Assembly: GCA_964628515.1 (NCBI GenBank)
Contig: CAZVNZ010000011.1
Coordinates: 21,020 to 85,019, forward strand
Source of the DNA: CAZVNZ01 sp964628515
Lineage (GTDB): Bacteria > Bacillota > Clostridia > Christensenellales > Christensenellaceae
DNA length: 64,000 bases
Reading direction: 5' to 3'
Part shown: in pieces, positions 16,361-25,373 of the stretch
Numbering within the stretch: the stretch's first letter is position 1
Layout: each line of letters starts with the position of its first letter
The notes under the pieces: model-generated
Databases searched by the model: none
The model's input: the letters and a program-made list of their open reading frames with translations, nothing else
Told to the model about the DNA's origin: nothing
Position numbers and translations under genes: made by a program

Positions 16361-18841
16361 ATGGAAAGACCGCAAGGGCGTGAAAAACGTGTAGGAACAG
16401 GGCAGGGCAATGTATCTCGAAGAGGGGAAGGCTTGGGCGGTGGTCCGGTTGGGAATTTCTCGGGGGAAAGAGAGCCTAATCTCTCAAATGATAATACGCA
16501 AAAAGGCTCGGGCTTTGGCGGTGGGGGAGACGGCGGTGGAAACGGAGGCAACAGAGGTCCTGCCCTAAGCGGTGGTATGCTAAAAAAGCTGTTGCCTGTT
16601 ATTGTAATAGTAATTATTGTGGTGGCGGCCTCTCGCATGTGCGGACAAAACAACAATCAAGAAAACCTTGTAAACACAAATAGCGATTATTCTGCGTCTC
16701 AAAATTCGGACTACGTAAACAGCAACTATACGGACAGAGGTGCTTATGCCGTAAATAACTCCGTATCTCCTATGGCAAGGAGTAAATACACAACCATTAC
16801 AGGGGGAGGGAAAGATAAGGTTACCCTGCTTATTTATATGATAGGCACAGACTTAGAGAGCAGAAGCGGTGCGGCAACCAAGGATTTACAGGAAATACTA
16901 AATGCGGATATTTCGGATAATATTAATATAATAATTCAAACGGGTGGGTGTAGCAAATGGCAAAACAATATAGTTTCAAGCGAAACTATTCAGCGGTATA
17001 AAGCAACAAGGCAGGGTTTAGAGGTAATAGACGATAATGTGGGGGACATGCCCATGGTAGACGAAAATGTGCTGGGGGATTTTATAAAGTTTGGTGCAAA
17101 AAGCTACCCTGCGGACAGATATATGCTGGTGTTGTGGGATCACGGCGGTGGCTCACTTACCGGTTACGGCTATGACGAAAAATACGCTCAATACGGCTCT
17201 ATGGGTTTAGATAAGCTAAATAACGCCTTTAATAAAGGTGGAATTAAATTTGATATTTTAGGTTTTGACGCCTGTTTAATGGCAACTTTAGAGACGGCAA
17301 TAGTAGCGGAGACAACGGCGGATTACCTAATTGCATCCGAAGAAACAGAGCCCGGTTGTGGCTGGTATTACACAAATTTTATTAGCGAGCTTTCTAAAAA
17401 TACATCAATTAAGAGTACCGACCTTGGCAAAAAAATTATTGACGATTTTGTTTCGGTTACGGATAAACAGGCTCCCGGTCAACAAACTACACTCTCTTTA
17501 ATAGATTTGGCGGAATTTAAAGGCACAGTACCAAAAGCATTTGGGGAGTTTTCCGGCTATATGCAAAATGCCATAGATAATAAGCAGTATAGCGACCTTG
17601 CAAATGCCCGTGTAAACACAAAAGAATTTGCAAAGGGGCATGGGCTTAATCAAATAGATTTAATAGGCTTTGCGGATAAATTTGAAAATAAGACAGCAAG
17701 TGATTTTGCCGATGCTCTTACTCAATGTGTAAAATACACCCGTAGCGGTGGAGGAATAACAGGGGCTAAAGGCATAGCCGTTTATTTTCCCTATGGTGAT
17801 ACCCGTAGCGTAGGCACTATGCTCTCAACTTATAATAAAATAGGTATAAACCCCGAATATTCCGAGTGCATACGGAGTTTTGCAAGTGTAGCGGCAGGTG
17901 GGCAGATGGTGTCTAACAGCGGTGGTAATCCTTTAGGCTCGCTATTAGGGTCTCTAACATCAACATCATCATCGACAAGTGCCTCGGGCAACCCTCTTAC
18001 CTCCTTACTTGGTATGTTTTTATCCTCTCAAGGCACAAGTTCACCTCAAGATGCAGGGGGGCTATCCTCAATTTTAGGGGAGTTGCTAAACTCCGGGATG
18101 TTAAATAGCTTACTTGGTAATAAAAGCATAGATTACGATTGGATAGACAAGCAACGAATTACGGATAATTCCCAGTTCTATTTAAGCAATACCTTAGATG
18201 CAAAGGACTTAGTACCAACCGAGAAAAATGGTGGCTTCGTGCTTAAATTAAGCGAGAAGCAATGGTCTGTAATTTCCGAAATAGAGCTTAATGTGTTTGT
18301 GGATGATGGTAGCGGTTTTATAGATTTGGGGCTGGACAATACCTACGAGTACGATTCCGACGGAGATTTATTAATGGACTACGACGGCACGTGGCTTAGT
18401 ATTAACGGAAATACCGTAGCCTATTATTTGGTAAGCGAATCAAAAGAAGGGGAGAGCTACTCCTATATAGGCAGAGTGCCTGCAATGCTTAACGGCGAAA
18501 AGGTGTATATAATAATTGCTTTTGATAACCAAAACCCTTATGGTGCGATTTTAGGTGCACAAACAAATTACGATAAGGAAAATGAGACGGCAACCATTAC
18601 AAAAGGACTTACAGAAATTGCAAAGGGCGATGTAATAGACTATTTATGCGATTATTACTCCTACGACGGTAAGTATTCGGATACGTATATGTTAGGCGAT
18701 AAATATACCTATGACGGCGAAGGCTTTACTGTGGAAAACTTAAGTATCGGAGATTTACCATACAGCGTTACATACAGAATAACGGATATGTACGGAAATA
18801 AATACTGGACGGAAGCAATAGAGGGTAATACGTCCTTTTAA
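16361..18841 (+). CDS. Clostripain-family (peptidase C11) membrane-anchored protease
   Basis: This 826-residue protein has a Gly/Arg-rich cytoplasmic N-terminus (1-72), one hydrophobic anchor (about 76-91, LLPVIVIVIIVVAA) and an extracellular part. The C11 caspase-like fold is seen in LLIYMIGTDLESRSG, then catalytic H261 (LWDHGGG) and C305 (DACLM). A Ser/Gly-rich linker follows (about 520-590), then a C-terminal beta-rich region. It likely cleaves after basic residues at the cell surface. GGAGG lies 6 bases before the ATG. It is monocistronic with its own consensus promoter and is separate from the flagellar transcript. Confidence 0.88.
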   Translation: MERPQGREKRVGTGQGNVSRRGEGLGGGPVGNFSGEREPNLSNDNTQKGSGFGGGGDGGGNGGNRGPALSGGMLKKLLPVIVIVIIVVAASRMCGQNNNQENLVNTNSDYSASQNSDYVNSNYTDRGAYAVNNSVSPMARSKYTTITGGGKDKVTLLIYMIGTDLESRSGAATKDLQEILNADISDNINIIIQTGGCSKWQNNIVSSETIQRYKATRQGLEVIDDNVGDMPMVDENVLGDFIKFGAKSYPADRYMLVLWDHGGGSLTGYGYDEKYAQYGSMGLDKLNNAFNKGGIKFDILGFDACLMATLETAIVAETTADYLIASEETEPGCGWYYTNFISELSKNTSIKSTDLGKKIIDDFVSVTDKQAPGQQTTLSLIDLAEFKGTVPKAFGEFSGYMQNAIDNKQYSDLANARVNTKEFAKGHGLNQIDLIGFADKFENKTASDFADALTQCVKYTRSGGGITGAKGIAVYFPYGDTRSVGTMLSTYNKIGINPEYSECIRSFASVAAGGQMVSNSGGNPLGSLLGSLTSTSSSTSASGNPLTSLLGMFLSSQGTSSPQDAGGLSSILGELLNSGMLNSLLGNKSIDYDWIDKQRITDNSQFYLSNTLDAKDLVPTEKNGGFVLKLSEKQWSVISEIELNVFVDDGSGFIDLGLDNTYEYDSDGDLLMDYDGTWLSINGNTVAYYLVSESKEGESYSYIGRVPAMLNGEKVYIIIAFDNQNPYGAILGAQTNYDKENETATITKGLTEIAKGDVIDYLCDYYSYDGKYSDTYMLGDKYTYDGEGFTVENLSIGDLPYSVTYRITDMYGNKYWTEAIEGNTSF

Positions 18842-18921
18842 TACTAATTAATTCTAAATAAAAATTTTAGTGTGTAGCATATGTGAAATTTTATTTTACT
18901 AAGAAAAAGAGGGAAAACCAC

Positions 18922-18965
18922 TTATGCGCAACTATGCGCAAAACACAAGTTTTACGCATAGTTGT
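18922..18965 (+). promoter_or_regulatory. Operator-like repeats abutting the recombinase promoter
   Basis: AACTATGCGCAAAAC (18930-18944) and GTTTTACGCATAGTT (18949-18963) form a 15-base inverted repeat with one mismatch and a 4-base centre. A further direct copy, TTATGCGCAA, lies at 18922-18931, 10 bases from the next copy. The palindrome ends exactly at the -35 box (18965-18970), the usual place for a repressor or activator site. A dif-like reading (two 11-base arms, 6-base centre) is possible but less likely. Confidence 0.5.
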
Positions 18966-18993
18966 TGCAATGAAAACCCAAGTGTGCTATAAT
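18965..18993 (+). promoter_or_regulatory. Sigma-A promoter of the tyrosine recombinase gene
   Basis: TTGCAA (18965-18970) and TATAAT (18988-18993) are spaced by 17 bases. The transcript would start near 19000, giving a leader of about 100 bases before the ATG at 19104. Confidence 0.65.
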
Positions 18994-19018
18994 ACCTTTA
19001 TAAAGCCAAAATCTGCGC

Positions 19019-19078
19019 TTTTGTTTGCCGGGTTTCTTTATATTCTAACAAGCCAAACATCCCCCACGGCAAACAAAA
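19019..19078 (+). promoter_or_regulatory. Long leader hairpin of the tyrosine recombinase gene
   Basis: TTTTGTTTGCCG (19019-19030) pairs perfectly with CGGCAAACAAAA (19067-19078). The stem extends inward by two G-C pairs after a one-base bulge. It lies in the predicted 5' leader, about 10 bases before the ribosome site AGAGG. It may control translation or mRNA stability. There is no T-run, so it is not a typical terminator. Confidence 0.45.
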
Positions 19079-19103
19079 AATAATAAACCAAGAGGTATCA
19101 ACT

Positions 19104-20153
19104 ATGCCCACCAAAGAAGATTTAATATTTAGACTTAGAAAAATTCAAAGGGATTTACCTAATTTTACATCTACCTTTTTTATTGCAATGGAAAATAATT
19201 CCACTATACTTACACGGCTAAACTATGCTTACGATTTACGGGTGTTTTTTAACTTTTTAATTAAAGAAATCCCCTATTTTGCAGGTAAAAAGGTTATAGA
19301 AATTACAGCGTTGGACTTAAAACAAATAGATATTGATAACCTATATCAGTTTTTGGATTATCTTAATTTGTACTATAATAACAACAATAACAACGAAAAA
19401 ACAAACCCGGAAAAATATATAGAGAATACCGAGCGTGGAAAAGCCCGTAAAATAGCTTGTTTGCGCTCTTTTTTTAAGCATTACTACAAAAAAAAGGTTT
19501 TAGATAAAAACATATGCGAGCTTTTAGACACTCCTAAAATTCACGAAAAACCTATTACAAGACTAACTTCCACAGAGGTGCAAATGCTTATAAACAGCGT
19601 GGAAAGCGGTAGTAACTTAACGGATAAGCAGAAGGATTACCATAAAAAAAATATGCTTAGAGATTTAGCCATACTTACATTTTTTTTAACTACGGGTATT
19701 CGTGTTTCCGAGCTTGTTTCCATAAATATTGCAGATGTGGATTTTAGCGCTAATTCCTTTTTAGTAACACGTAAAGGCGGAAACAGGGTAATACTTTATT
19801 TTGATACGGAAACTAACACGGCACTAAATAATTATTTGGAGGAGCGGAAAAACAGGGGCAGTTATGCCCTTACCTCTCCCCTTTTTACCACCACCGAGCA
19901 AAACAGGATTTCCGTGCGTGCGGTGCAAAATATGGTTAAAAAATATACAACAACGGTGACACCCCTAAAAAAGATAACCCCACATAAATTACGCTCTACC
20001 TACGGCACAATGCTGTACGACGAAACCTCGGATATTTATTTGGTTGCAGATGTTTTAGGGCATAAGGACGTAAATACCACCAAAAAGCACTATGCGGCAA
20101 TGTCCGAAGAAAACAGAAAACGTGCATCAAAAGTAATTAAACTGCGAGACTAA
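19104..20153 (+). CDS. Tyrosine recombinase (XerC/XerD-like)
   Basis: The 349-residue protein has an N-terminal core-binding SAM-like domain (about 20-150) and a C-terminal catalytic domain with the full set R200 (TGIRVSEL), K224 (RKGGN), H294 and R297 (HKLR), H320 (LGHKD) and nucleophile Y330. Similar proteins near miaA and chromate-transporter genes in Clostridia appear chromosomal, not phage-borne. An unusual feature is the Asn-rich loop NNNNNN near residue 95. It has its own promoter with operator-like repeats and a hairpin leader. No attachment sites or cargo genes flank it, so a host Xer-like role is favoured, but a mobile origin cannot be excluded. Confidence 0.88.
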   Translation: MPTKEDLIFRLRKIQRDLPNFTSTFFIAMENNSTILTRLNYAYDLRVFFNFLIKEIPYFAGKKVIEITALDLKQIDIDNLYQFLDYLNLYYNNNNNNEKTNPEKYIENTERGKARKIACLRSFFKHYYKKKVLDKNICELLDTPKIHEKPITRLTSTEVQMLINSVESGSNLTDKQKDYHKKNMLRDLAILTFFLTTGIRVSELVSINIADVDFSANSFLVTRKGGNRVILYFDTETNTALNNYLEERKNRGSYALTSPLFTTTEQNRISVRAVQNMVKKYTTTVTPLKKITPHKLRSTYGTMLYDETSDIYLVADVLGHKDVNTTKKHYAAMSEENRKRASKVIKLRD

Positions 20154-20158
20154 CTTCG

Positions 20159-20191
20159 TTGCTTATGCGTAATTAAGCGTATAGCAATTTT
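20159..20191. terminator. Probable terminator between convergent recombinase and chromate genes
   Basis: TTGCTTATGC (20159-20168) pairs with GCGTATAGCAA (20177-20187) with one bulge, followed by TTTT. It includes another TATGCG core. The T-run overlaps the stop codon of the minus-strand gene. Confidence 0.45.
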
Positions 20192-20732
20192 AAATAAGTA
20201 AACCATAAAAAATTATGCCAAGCAGGGCGGATATACCTATTAATGCAATAGGATGCAGTTTTTTATAAATTTTAAATTGAATAACCGCCAAAATACCTAT
20301 TATAATAAGCCCTTTAAAATCAAAATAACCGCCACCCACAAAGGTGGCTTGTGCAATTAAAAATACGCTTGAGGCAATTAGTCCTATTACAGTAGGTCTA
20401 AGCCCGATAAAAGCAGCATCTACAAATTTGTTCTTTCTGTATTTATCAAAGTATTTTGCAATAATAAGTATTATTATAAAAGAAGGCAGTACCACACCAA
20501 AGGTAGCTAAAACCGCCCCTAAAAGGCCGTTATTTTCTATGCCTACAAAGGTTGCAATGTTTATGGCAAAGGGTCCGGGAGTAGACTCGGAAATACCTAT
20601 AAAGCTAATTAGTTTATCTAAAGTCATCCAACCGTTTTCTATAACACGTTGGTTTATTAAGGGTATCATAGCATAACCACCGCCAATTGTAAAAAGACCT
20701 ATTAAGAAAAACTCAATAAATAAATTAAGCAT
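20190..20732 (-). CDS. Chromate transporter family protein (second half-subunit)
   Basis: A 180-residue membrane protein of the CHR family of short, single-domain type. It starts with LFIEFFLIGLFTIGGGYAMIPLI and has the conserved ISESTPGPFAINIATFVG and about five hydrophobic helices. Short CHR proteins act as pairs. The start overlaps the end of the neighbouring CHR gene by 8 bases. CHR proteins export chromate with sulfate exchange in characterised cases; in gut or anaerobic Clostridia the natural substrate is unclear. Confidence 0.9.
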   Translation of the reverse strand: MLNLFIEFFLIGLFTIGGGYAMIPLINQRVIENGWMTLDKLISFIGISESTPGPFAINIATFVGIENNGLLGAVLATFGVVLPSFIIILIIAKYFDKYRKNKFVDAAFIGLRPTVIGLIASSVFLIAQATFVGGGYFDFKGLIIIGILAVIQFKIYKKLHPIALIGISALLGIIFYGLLI

Positions 20733-21276
20733 TTTTACCTCGACTGCTGTTTTTTATAAAAACATAAAAAATACCCACTATAATAGCACCTATTAAAATA
20801 TAAATAACATTTATGGAGGTAAAGGAGGCTAAAAGAAAGGCGATTGTTGCCATAACATAAAAAAAGGCATCCAATTTATTTGCTTTTGCAAGTTTTACCA
20901 CCGAAATACAAAGTAGCAGTATTACACCCATTTTAATGCCTGTAAGTGCCGCACTTACCCACTTGTTTTCCATAAAGGGTGTAAGTATGAGGAATATCAC
21001 ACAAATAATTATAAAAGATGGTAGCACAACCCCAAGAGTAGCAAATAGAGAACCTAAAAACCCTCCCACCTTGTAGCCAATAAAGGTAGCTGCATTTACA
21101 GCAATAACCCCGGGCGTAATTTGAGAGATTGCAAAAATGTCTGTTACGTCCGTTTCTTCTATCCAGCCATGCTTTTCCACCGTTTCCTTTTGGATTAAGG
21201 GTAGCATGGCATAACCACCACCAAATGTAAATAAGCCTATCTTAAAAAAGGACACAAATAACTGCCAGATTTTCAT
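20725..21276 (-). CDS. Chromate transporter family protein (first half-subunit)
   Basis: A 183-residue short CHR protein beginning MKIWQLFVSFFKIGLFTFGGG with the family motif ISQITPGVIAVNAATFIG. Its frame stays open to 21459, but the part upstream of 21276 is out-of-frame reading of the neighbouring enzyme gene; ATG 21276 forms an ATGA overlap with that gene's stop. Together with the next gene it makes the usual antiparallel two-subunit transporter. Confidence 0.9.
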   Translation of the reverse strand: MKIWQLFVSFFKIGLFTFGGGYAMLPLIQKETVEKHGWIEETDVTDIFAISQITPGVIAVNAATFIGYKVGGFLGSLFATLGVVLPSFIIICVIFLILTPFMENKWVSAALTGIKMGVILLLCISVVKLAKANKLDAFFYVMATIAFLLASFTSINVIYILIGAIIVGIFYVFIKNSSRGKNA

Positions 21277-22538
21277 AACTGCATTTCCTCTATGGCGTAC
21301 ATTATACCGAGTTTTGCATGCTCGTAAGTAAGTCCGCCCTGTAAATATGCGGCATACGGCGGTTTTATGGGAGCATCTGCGGATAATTCTATGGAGGCGC
21401 CTTGCACAAAAGTGCCTGCCGCCATAATAACAGGGTCTTTGTACCCCGGCATATCCCAAGGGTAGGGCACCACGTGAGCATCTATGGGAGAAGCTTTTTG
21501 TATACCTCTAATAAAGTTTATAAGGAGTGTTTCATCATCAAAAATAATAGTTTGGGTAATGTCTCCCCTCTCTTCGACGTAAGTAGGGGTTACGGCAAAG
21601 CCAAGGCAGGCAAATACATTTGAAGCAAGCACAACACCCATAAGCGCTTGCGCAACGGTATGAGGTGCCAAAAACAGCCCTTGAAAATACCTGTCGTAAC
21701 CATAAGTGTAAGAGCCTATTTCCATTGCAATATTAGGTGCGGTAAATCTTTGGGCGATTAAATCCACTAAATCCTCCTGCCCTGCAATATACCCACCTGT
21801 GGGGGCAAGCCCTCCCCCTGCATTTTTAATTAAAGAGCCTGCAATAATATCCGCACCCACATTAGTGGGCTCTTCTAAATTAACAAACTCGCCATAGCAA
21901 TTATCCACCATAATTATTATATTTTTGTAATGATTGCGTATGGCGTTTATAAGTGTTTTTATATAATCGCAAGTAAAGGCGCTTCGTACATCGTAGCCTG
22001 TGGAGCGTTGAATGTACACCAGTTTTATACTGCTGTCCTGCTTTAAATGGGCTAAAACGGTGGGTAAATCCACTTGAGTCTCCACTAAGGGCACAGAAAT
22101 AAAGCCAATATCATAAGCACTTAGCGAGCTTTTTGTACCGCTTATTGTGCCAAGCAGGGTGTCGTAAGGCATACCCGTTATGCAAAGCATTTTTTCCTTT
22201 GGGCGCAGTATACCGAATAATGCGGTGGAAATTGCGTGAGTACCGCTCATAAGCAAGGGAGAAACTATGGCACTTTTTGCACCAAAAGCATCTGCATAAA
22301 CCTTGCAAAGCATATCTCTGCCAATATCTCCGTAACCATAACCTGTACTGCCGGAAAAATGCCTAACGGAAACCTCGTTTGCCCTAAACGCCTCTATAAC
22401 TTTTAGTTGGTTTATTTCCGCAGTTTGTTTAATGCTTTCAAATACTGCTTGTACTTTGGCTTCGCACCCCTCCACAAGTTCTACGGTTTTTTTGGAAATT
22501 GGGAAGTTCTCCCCAATATAATTACTCATTTTACTCAT
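21273..22538 (-). CDS. PLP-dependent methionine gamma-lyase-like enzyme (YnbB / 'aluminium resistance' family)
   Basis: This 421-residue enzyme belongs to the cystathionine gamma-lyase-related fold-type I PLP family often called aluminium resistance protein or YnbB. Key parts are HFSGSTGYGYGDIGRD near residue 60, SPLLMSGTHAI, MVDNCYGEF with the PLP-contacting Asp, and SLIKNAGGG with the likely PLP lysine. The product is unproven. It overlaps miaA by 8 bases upstream and the chromate pair by 4 bases downstream. In many Firmicutes hfq lies between miaA and this gene; here there is no room for it. Confidence 0.88.
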   Translation of the reverse strand: MSKMSNYIGENFPISKKTVELVEGCEAKVQAVFESIKQTAEINQLKVIEAFRANEVSVRHFSGSTGYGYGDIGRDMLCKVYADAFGAKSAIVSPLLMSGTHAISTALFGILRPKEKMLCITGMPYDTLLGTISGTKSSLSAYDIGFISVPLVETQVDLPTVLAHLKQDSSIKLVYIQRSTGYDVRSAFTCDYIKTLINAIRNHYKNIIIMVDNCYGEFVNLEEPTNVGADIIAGSLIKNAGGGLAPTGGYIAGQEDLVDLIAQRFTAPNIAMEIGSYTYGYDRYFQGLFLAPHTVAQALMGVVLASNVFACLGFAVTPTYVEERGDITQTIIFDDETLLINFIRGIQKASPIDAHVVPYPWDMPGYKDPVIMAAGTFVQGASIELSADAPIKPPYAAYLQGGLTYEHAKLGIMYAIEEMQL

Positions 22539-23427
22539 TTGTCAGCTCGCTTACTATGTTATTGTTGTTATATATCGTAGCATCAAACCACTTTATGCGG
22601 TTATCCCTTTTAAACCATGTTATTTGCCTTTTGGCGAAACGTCTGGTGTTTTGCTTAATTTTTTCTGTAATCTCCTCTTTAGTTAGGCTAAAACTATTCT
22701 TGCTAAATTCGTTTTCTATAATTTCTTTATAACCTATTGCCTTAATTGCTTGGGTATCTCCGTATTTTTTGTATATGTAGATTGCTTCCTCAAACAAGCC
22801 TTTTTGCACCATAATATCCACTCTTTTGTTGATTTTTTCGTAAAGTAATTCTCTTTTAGTGGCAATACCGCAAATTACAAAATCGTACTCTTTGTTTTGG
22901 TTGTTAAAGTCGTACCCTGACCCTGATTCCCCGTCGTTTAATATCTCCAGTTGGCGTATTAACCGCTTTTTATCGTTTATATGTATGCGCTGTGCGCTGT
23001 TTTCGTCTATTTGTCTAAGCCTATTATGTAACTCTTCGTTGGACAGTTTTTCTAACTGCCCTCTTAATTCCTCGTTGCGTTTGGTTTGGGTAAAATCCAA
23101 ATTATAGGTTATGGAATTAATATAAAGCCCTGTACCACCGCAAATTACGGGTACTACTCCCCTTTTTTGCATATCTGCAATAAGAGCCTTTGCCTGCGCT
23201 TTAAACATAGCAACGCTGTACTCTTCGTTTGGATACACAATATCTATAAGATGATGCTTAATTCCTTGCATTTCCTCTGTGGTTGGCTTTGCCGTGCCAA
23301 TATCCATTTCTTTATAAATTTGCATAGAATCCGCAGAAATCACCTCTCCGCCAACCTTTTTTGCAATTTCTACCGCCAAATCGGTTTTACCGCTTGCGGT
23401 TGGTCCTAAAACTACATAAACCCTCAT
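22531..23427 (-). CDS. miaA: tRNA dimethylallyltransferase MiaA
   Basis: MiaA adds a dimethylallyl group to A37 of tRNAs that read UNN codons; MiaB, encoded 4.5 kb upstream in this cluster, then methylthiolates the product. The P-loop GPTASGKT is at residues 8-15, followed by SADSMQIYKEMDIGTAKPT and PVICGGTGLYINS. The C-terminal RRFAKRQITWFKRD is a family signature. Length (298 aa) is normal. The ATG overlaps the mutL stop by 4 bases. Confidence 0.97.
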   Translation of the reverse strand: MRVYVVLGPTASGKTDLAVEIAKKVGGEVISADSMQIYKEMDIGTAKPTTEEMQGIKHHLIDIVYPNEEYSVAMFKAQAKALIADMQKRGVVPVICGGTGLYINSITYNLDFTQTKRNEELRGQLEKLSNEELHNRLRQIDENSAQRIHINDKKRLIRQLEILNDGESGSGYDFNNQNKEYDFVICGIATKRELLYEKINKRVDIMVQKGLFEEAIYIYKKYGDTQAIKAIGYKEIIENEFSKNSFSLTKEEITEKIKQNTRRFAKRQITWFKRDNRIKWFDATIYNNNNIVSELTNE

Positions 23428-25373
23428 ACTATACGCTTAAACCCTTTTTCTAACTCTTCTTTTGTAATGCAAACGGCAATAGGTCTGCCGTGGGGACAGT
23501 TTGGAATTACGTTTTTAGCCGTAATTTCCTCAATTATGCTTTTAATTTGCTCGCTACTTAGGGGCATGCCTGCCTTAATGCTGTGTTTGCAAGCACTTCT
23601 AATTAGTTTTTCCTTCATGATGATGATATCTTTACTGCCTTTAACTTCTCTTAGTTCAAAAAGCACGTCTTCTATTAGCTTTTCTACTCCCCTCTCCTCT
23701 CCTACCGCTAAGGGAATGGCGTTAATCTTTATGGTTAATGCCCCAAACTCCTCTATACTAAAGCCGATTTCAGAAAGGTCGGTGGTTTTTGCAACTATAA
23801 GCTCAAAATCCTTAGCATTTAGCTTCATAATATGAGAAATCAGCAAAGGTTGGCTTTGGATTACCCTTTCTTTTTTTAGTTGCTCAAAAATTATCCGCTC
23901 GTGAGCCGCATGTTGGTCTATAAAATATATACTGTTGTTGCTTTCTATAATTATATAAGTCTCAAAAATCTGCCCTATCAGCTTATAATTTGCAACCTCC
24001 CTCAAAGGTAGGGATTGTTGCTCTTGTTGCGCTATGCTCTGCCCAATTTTTTTAAAATCCTCAATATCAAAAATATCTTTAGCATTTATTAACCCGGTTG
24101 TATTTTCGGCATCTTTGGGCAAATATTCGCTGTTTGTTTTATGCACGCTAAAACCCGTTTGCTTAAGGGTTGTTTGCTTTTCGTAAAGCCTTTCCGCACT
24201 GCGTAAATCGGGCATTTGAAGTTGCTCTTTTTTTATTGTGATGTTGGTGATGGTATTATACCCGCTGTTTTCGTTAGTATTTTTGCCATCAATAGTATTA
24301 TCGTAGGCGTTGTGGGCATCCATAGCCTGTGTCTCTATTTGTGGTTGTAAGGTGGGTGTAGCCTCGCTTATGGTAAGCATTGGGGTGTTTAGATTATCTA
24401 AAGCCCGTCTTATGCCAATATCAACACAATGAAGGATATACGTCTCGTCCTTAAACATAATTTCAAGTTTGTTGGGGTGTACGTTTACATCCGCTAAATC
24501 GTAAGGTATTTGAATGCTAATAACAGCTAAGGGGAAATGCCCCTTAAGCAGACGTTCACCATAGGAGTGAATAATTTGCTCCTGTATACTTTTGGATTTT
24601 ATATACCTGTTATTTACAAATACGGAAATATTTGCGGTAGATCTATATAAAAAATCGGGGGCGGACACATAACCTGTAATTAAAATATCATCCTTGCTGT
24701 AATTGACTTCCTTAACTTTGTTTTTTATGTTACTGTCGTAAATGCTCATAAGTGCATCTATGGCTTTATTGTTACCCGGGCTTTGATAGATTATTTTGTC
24801 GTTATTTATGTATTTAAAGGCAATATCCGGGTTGGCTAAAATAAGCTTTGCCATTATATTTGAAACCCCAACCGTCTCCCGTGTGGTGTTGCTTAAAAAC
24901 TTAAGCCTTGCCGGTACGTTATAAAAAAGGTTTTCCACAGTAATGGTTGTGCCCTCGGGCAGTCCTGCATAAGCTACATTTTTTTGGTTGTCAACAACCT
25001 TTAGCACGCAACCCTCGTTGCTGTCATTGGTACGACTGCTAATAGTTAAATTACTTACCGCACTAATGCTAAAAAGTGCCTCCCCCCTAAAGCCCATTGT
25101 AGAAATATTATCTAAATCCTCTAAAAGTGAGATTTTACTGGTGGCGTGTTTTTCTATGGTTAGCAAAATATCCTCTTTGTGTATTCCACTACCGTTGTCG
25201 CTTACCCTTATATATTTTTTGCCCCCCTCTTTTATTTCCACCGTTATGGCGGTAGAGGCGGCATCTATGGAGTTTTCGCATAACTCTTTTACTACGGCGG
25301 CAGGGTTTGCCACAACTTCGCCTGCGGCTATGCGAGTATACACCTGCTCGTTTAGCATACTAATTCTTTTCAT
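23424..25373 (-). CDS. mutL: DNA mismatch repair protein MutL
   Basis: MutL links mismatch recognition by MutS to strand removal. The GHKL ATPase N-terminus has RIAAGEVVANPAAVVKELCENS and DNGSGI and GFRGEALFSIS. The C-terminal endonuclease site is intact, with DQHAAHERIIFE and CPHGRP, plus ACKHSIKAG, so this is the nicking type found in bacteria without MutH. The linker (about 340-450) is polar. It overlaps mutS by 14 bases and miaA by 4. Confidence 0.97.
   Translation of the reverse strand: MKRISMLNEQVYTRIAAGEVVANPAAVVKELCENSIDAASTAITVEIKEGGKKYIRVSDNGSGIHKEDILLTIEKHATSKISLLEDLDNISTMGFRGEALFSISAVSNLTISSRTNDSNEGCVLKVVDNQKNVAYAGLPEGTTITVENLFYNVPARLKFLSNTTRETVGVSNIMAKLILANPDIAFKYINNDKIIYQSPGNNKAIDALMSIYDSNIKNKVKEVNYSKDDILITGYVSAPDFLYRSTANISVFVNNRYIKSKSIQEQIIHSYGERLLKGHFPLAVISIQIPYDLADVNVHPNKLEIMFKDETYILHCVDIGIRRALDNLNTPMLTISEATPTLQPQIETQAMDAHNAYDNTIDGKNTNENSGYNTITNITIKKEQLQMPDLRSAERLYEKQTTLKQTGFSVHKTNSEYLPKDAENTTGLINAKDIFDIEDFKKIGQSIAQQEQQSLPLREVANYKLIGQIFETYIIIESNNSIYFIDQHAAHERIIFEQLKKERVIQSQPLLISHIMKLNAKDFELIVAKTTDLSEIGFSIEEFGALTIKINAIPLAVGEERGVEKLIEDVLFELREVKGSKDIIIMKEKLIRSACKHSIKAGMPLSSEQIKSIIEEITAKNVIPNCPHGRPIAVCITKEELEKGFKRIV

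Noticed and set aside
18928..18965. The palindrome upstream of the recombinase as a dif or attachment site
   Set aside because: It has 11-base arms and a 6-base centre, but it abuts the -35 box of a good promoter and no element boundary or second full site is seen; an operator is more likely.
18883..19083. A 66-codon open frame before the recombinase gene
   Set aside because: It spans the promoter, operator and leader hairpin and has no ribosome site or recognisable product.
21277..21459. An upstream extension of the first chromate transporter reading frame
   Set aside because: It is out-of-frame translation of the neighbouring PLP enzyme gene and starts far before the conserved MKIWQLF beginning.
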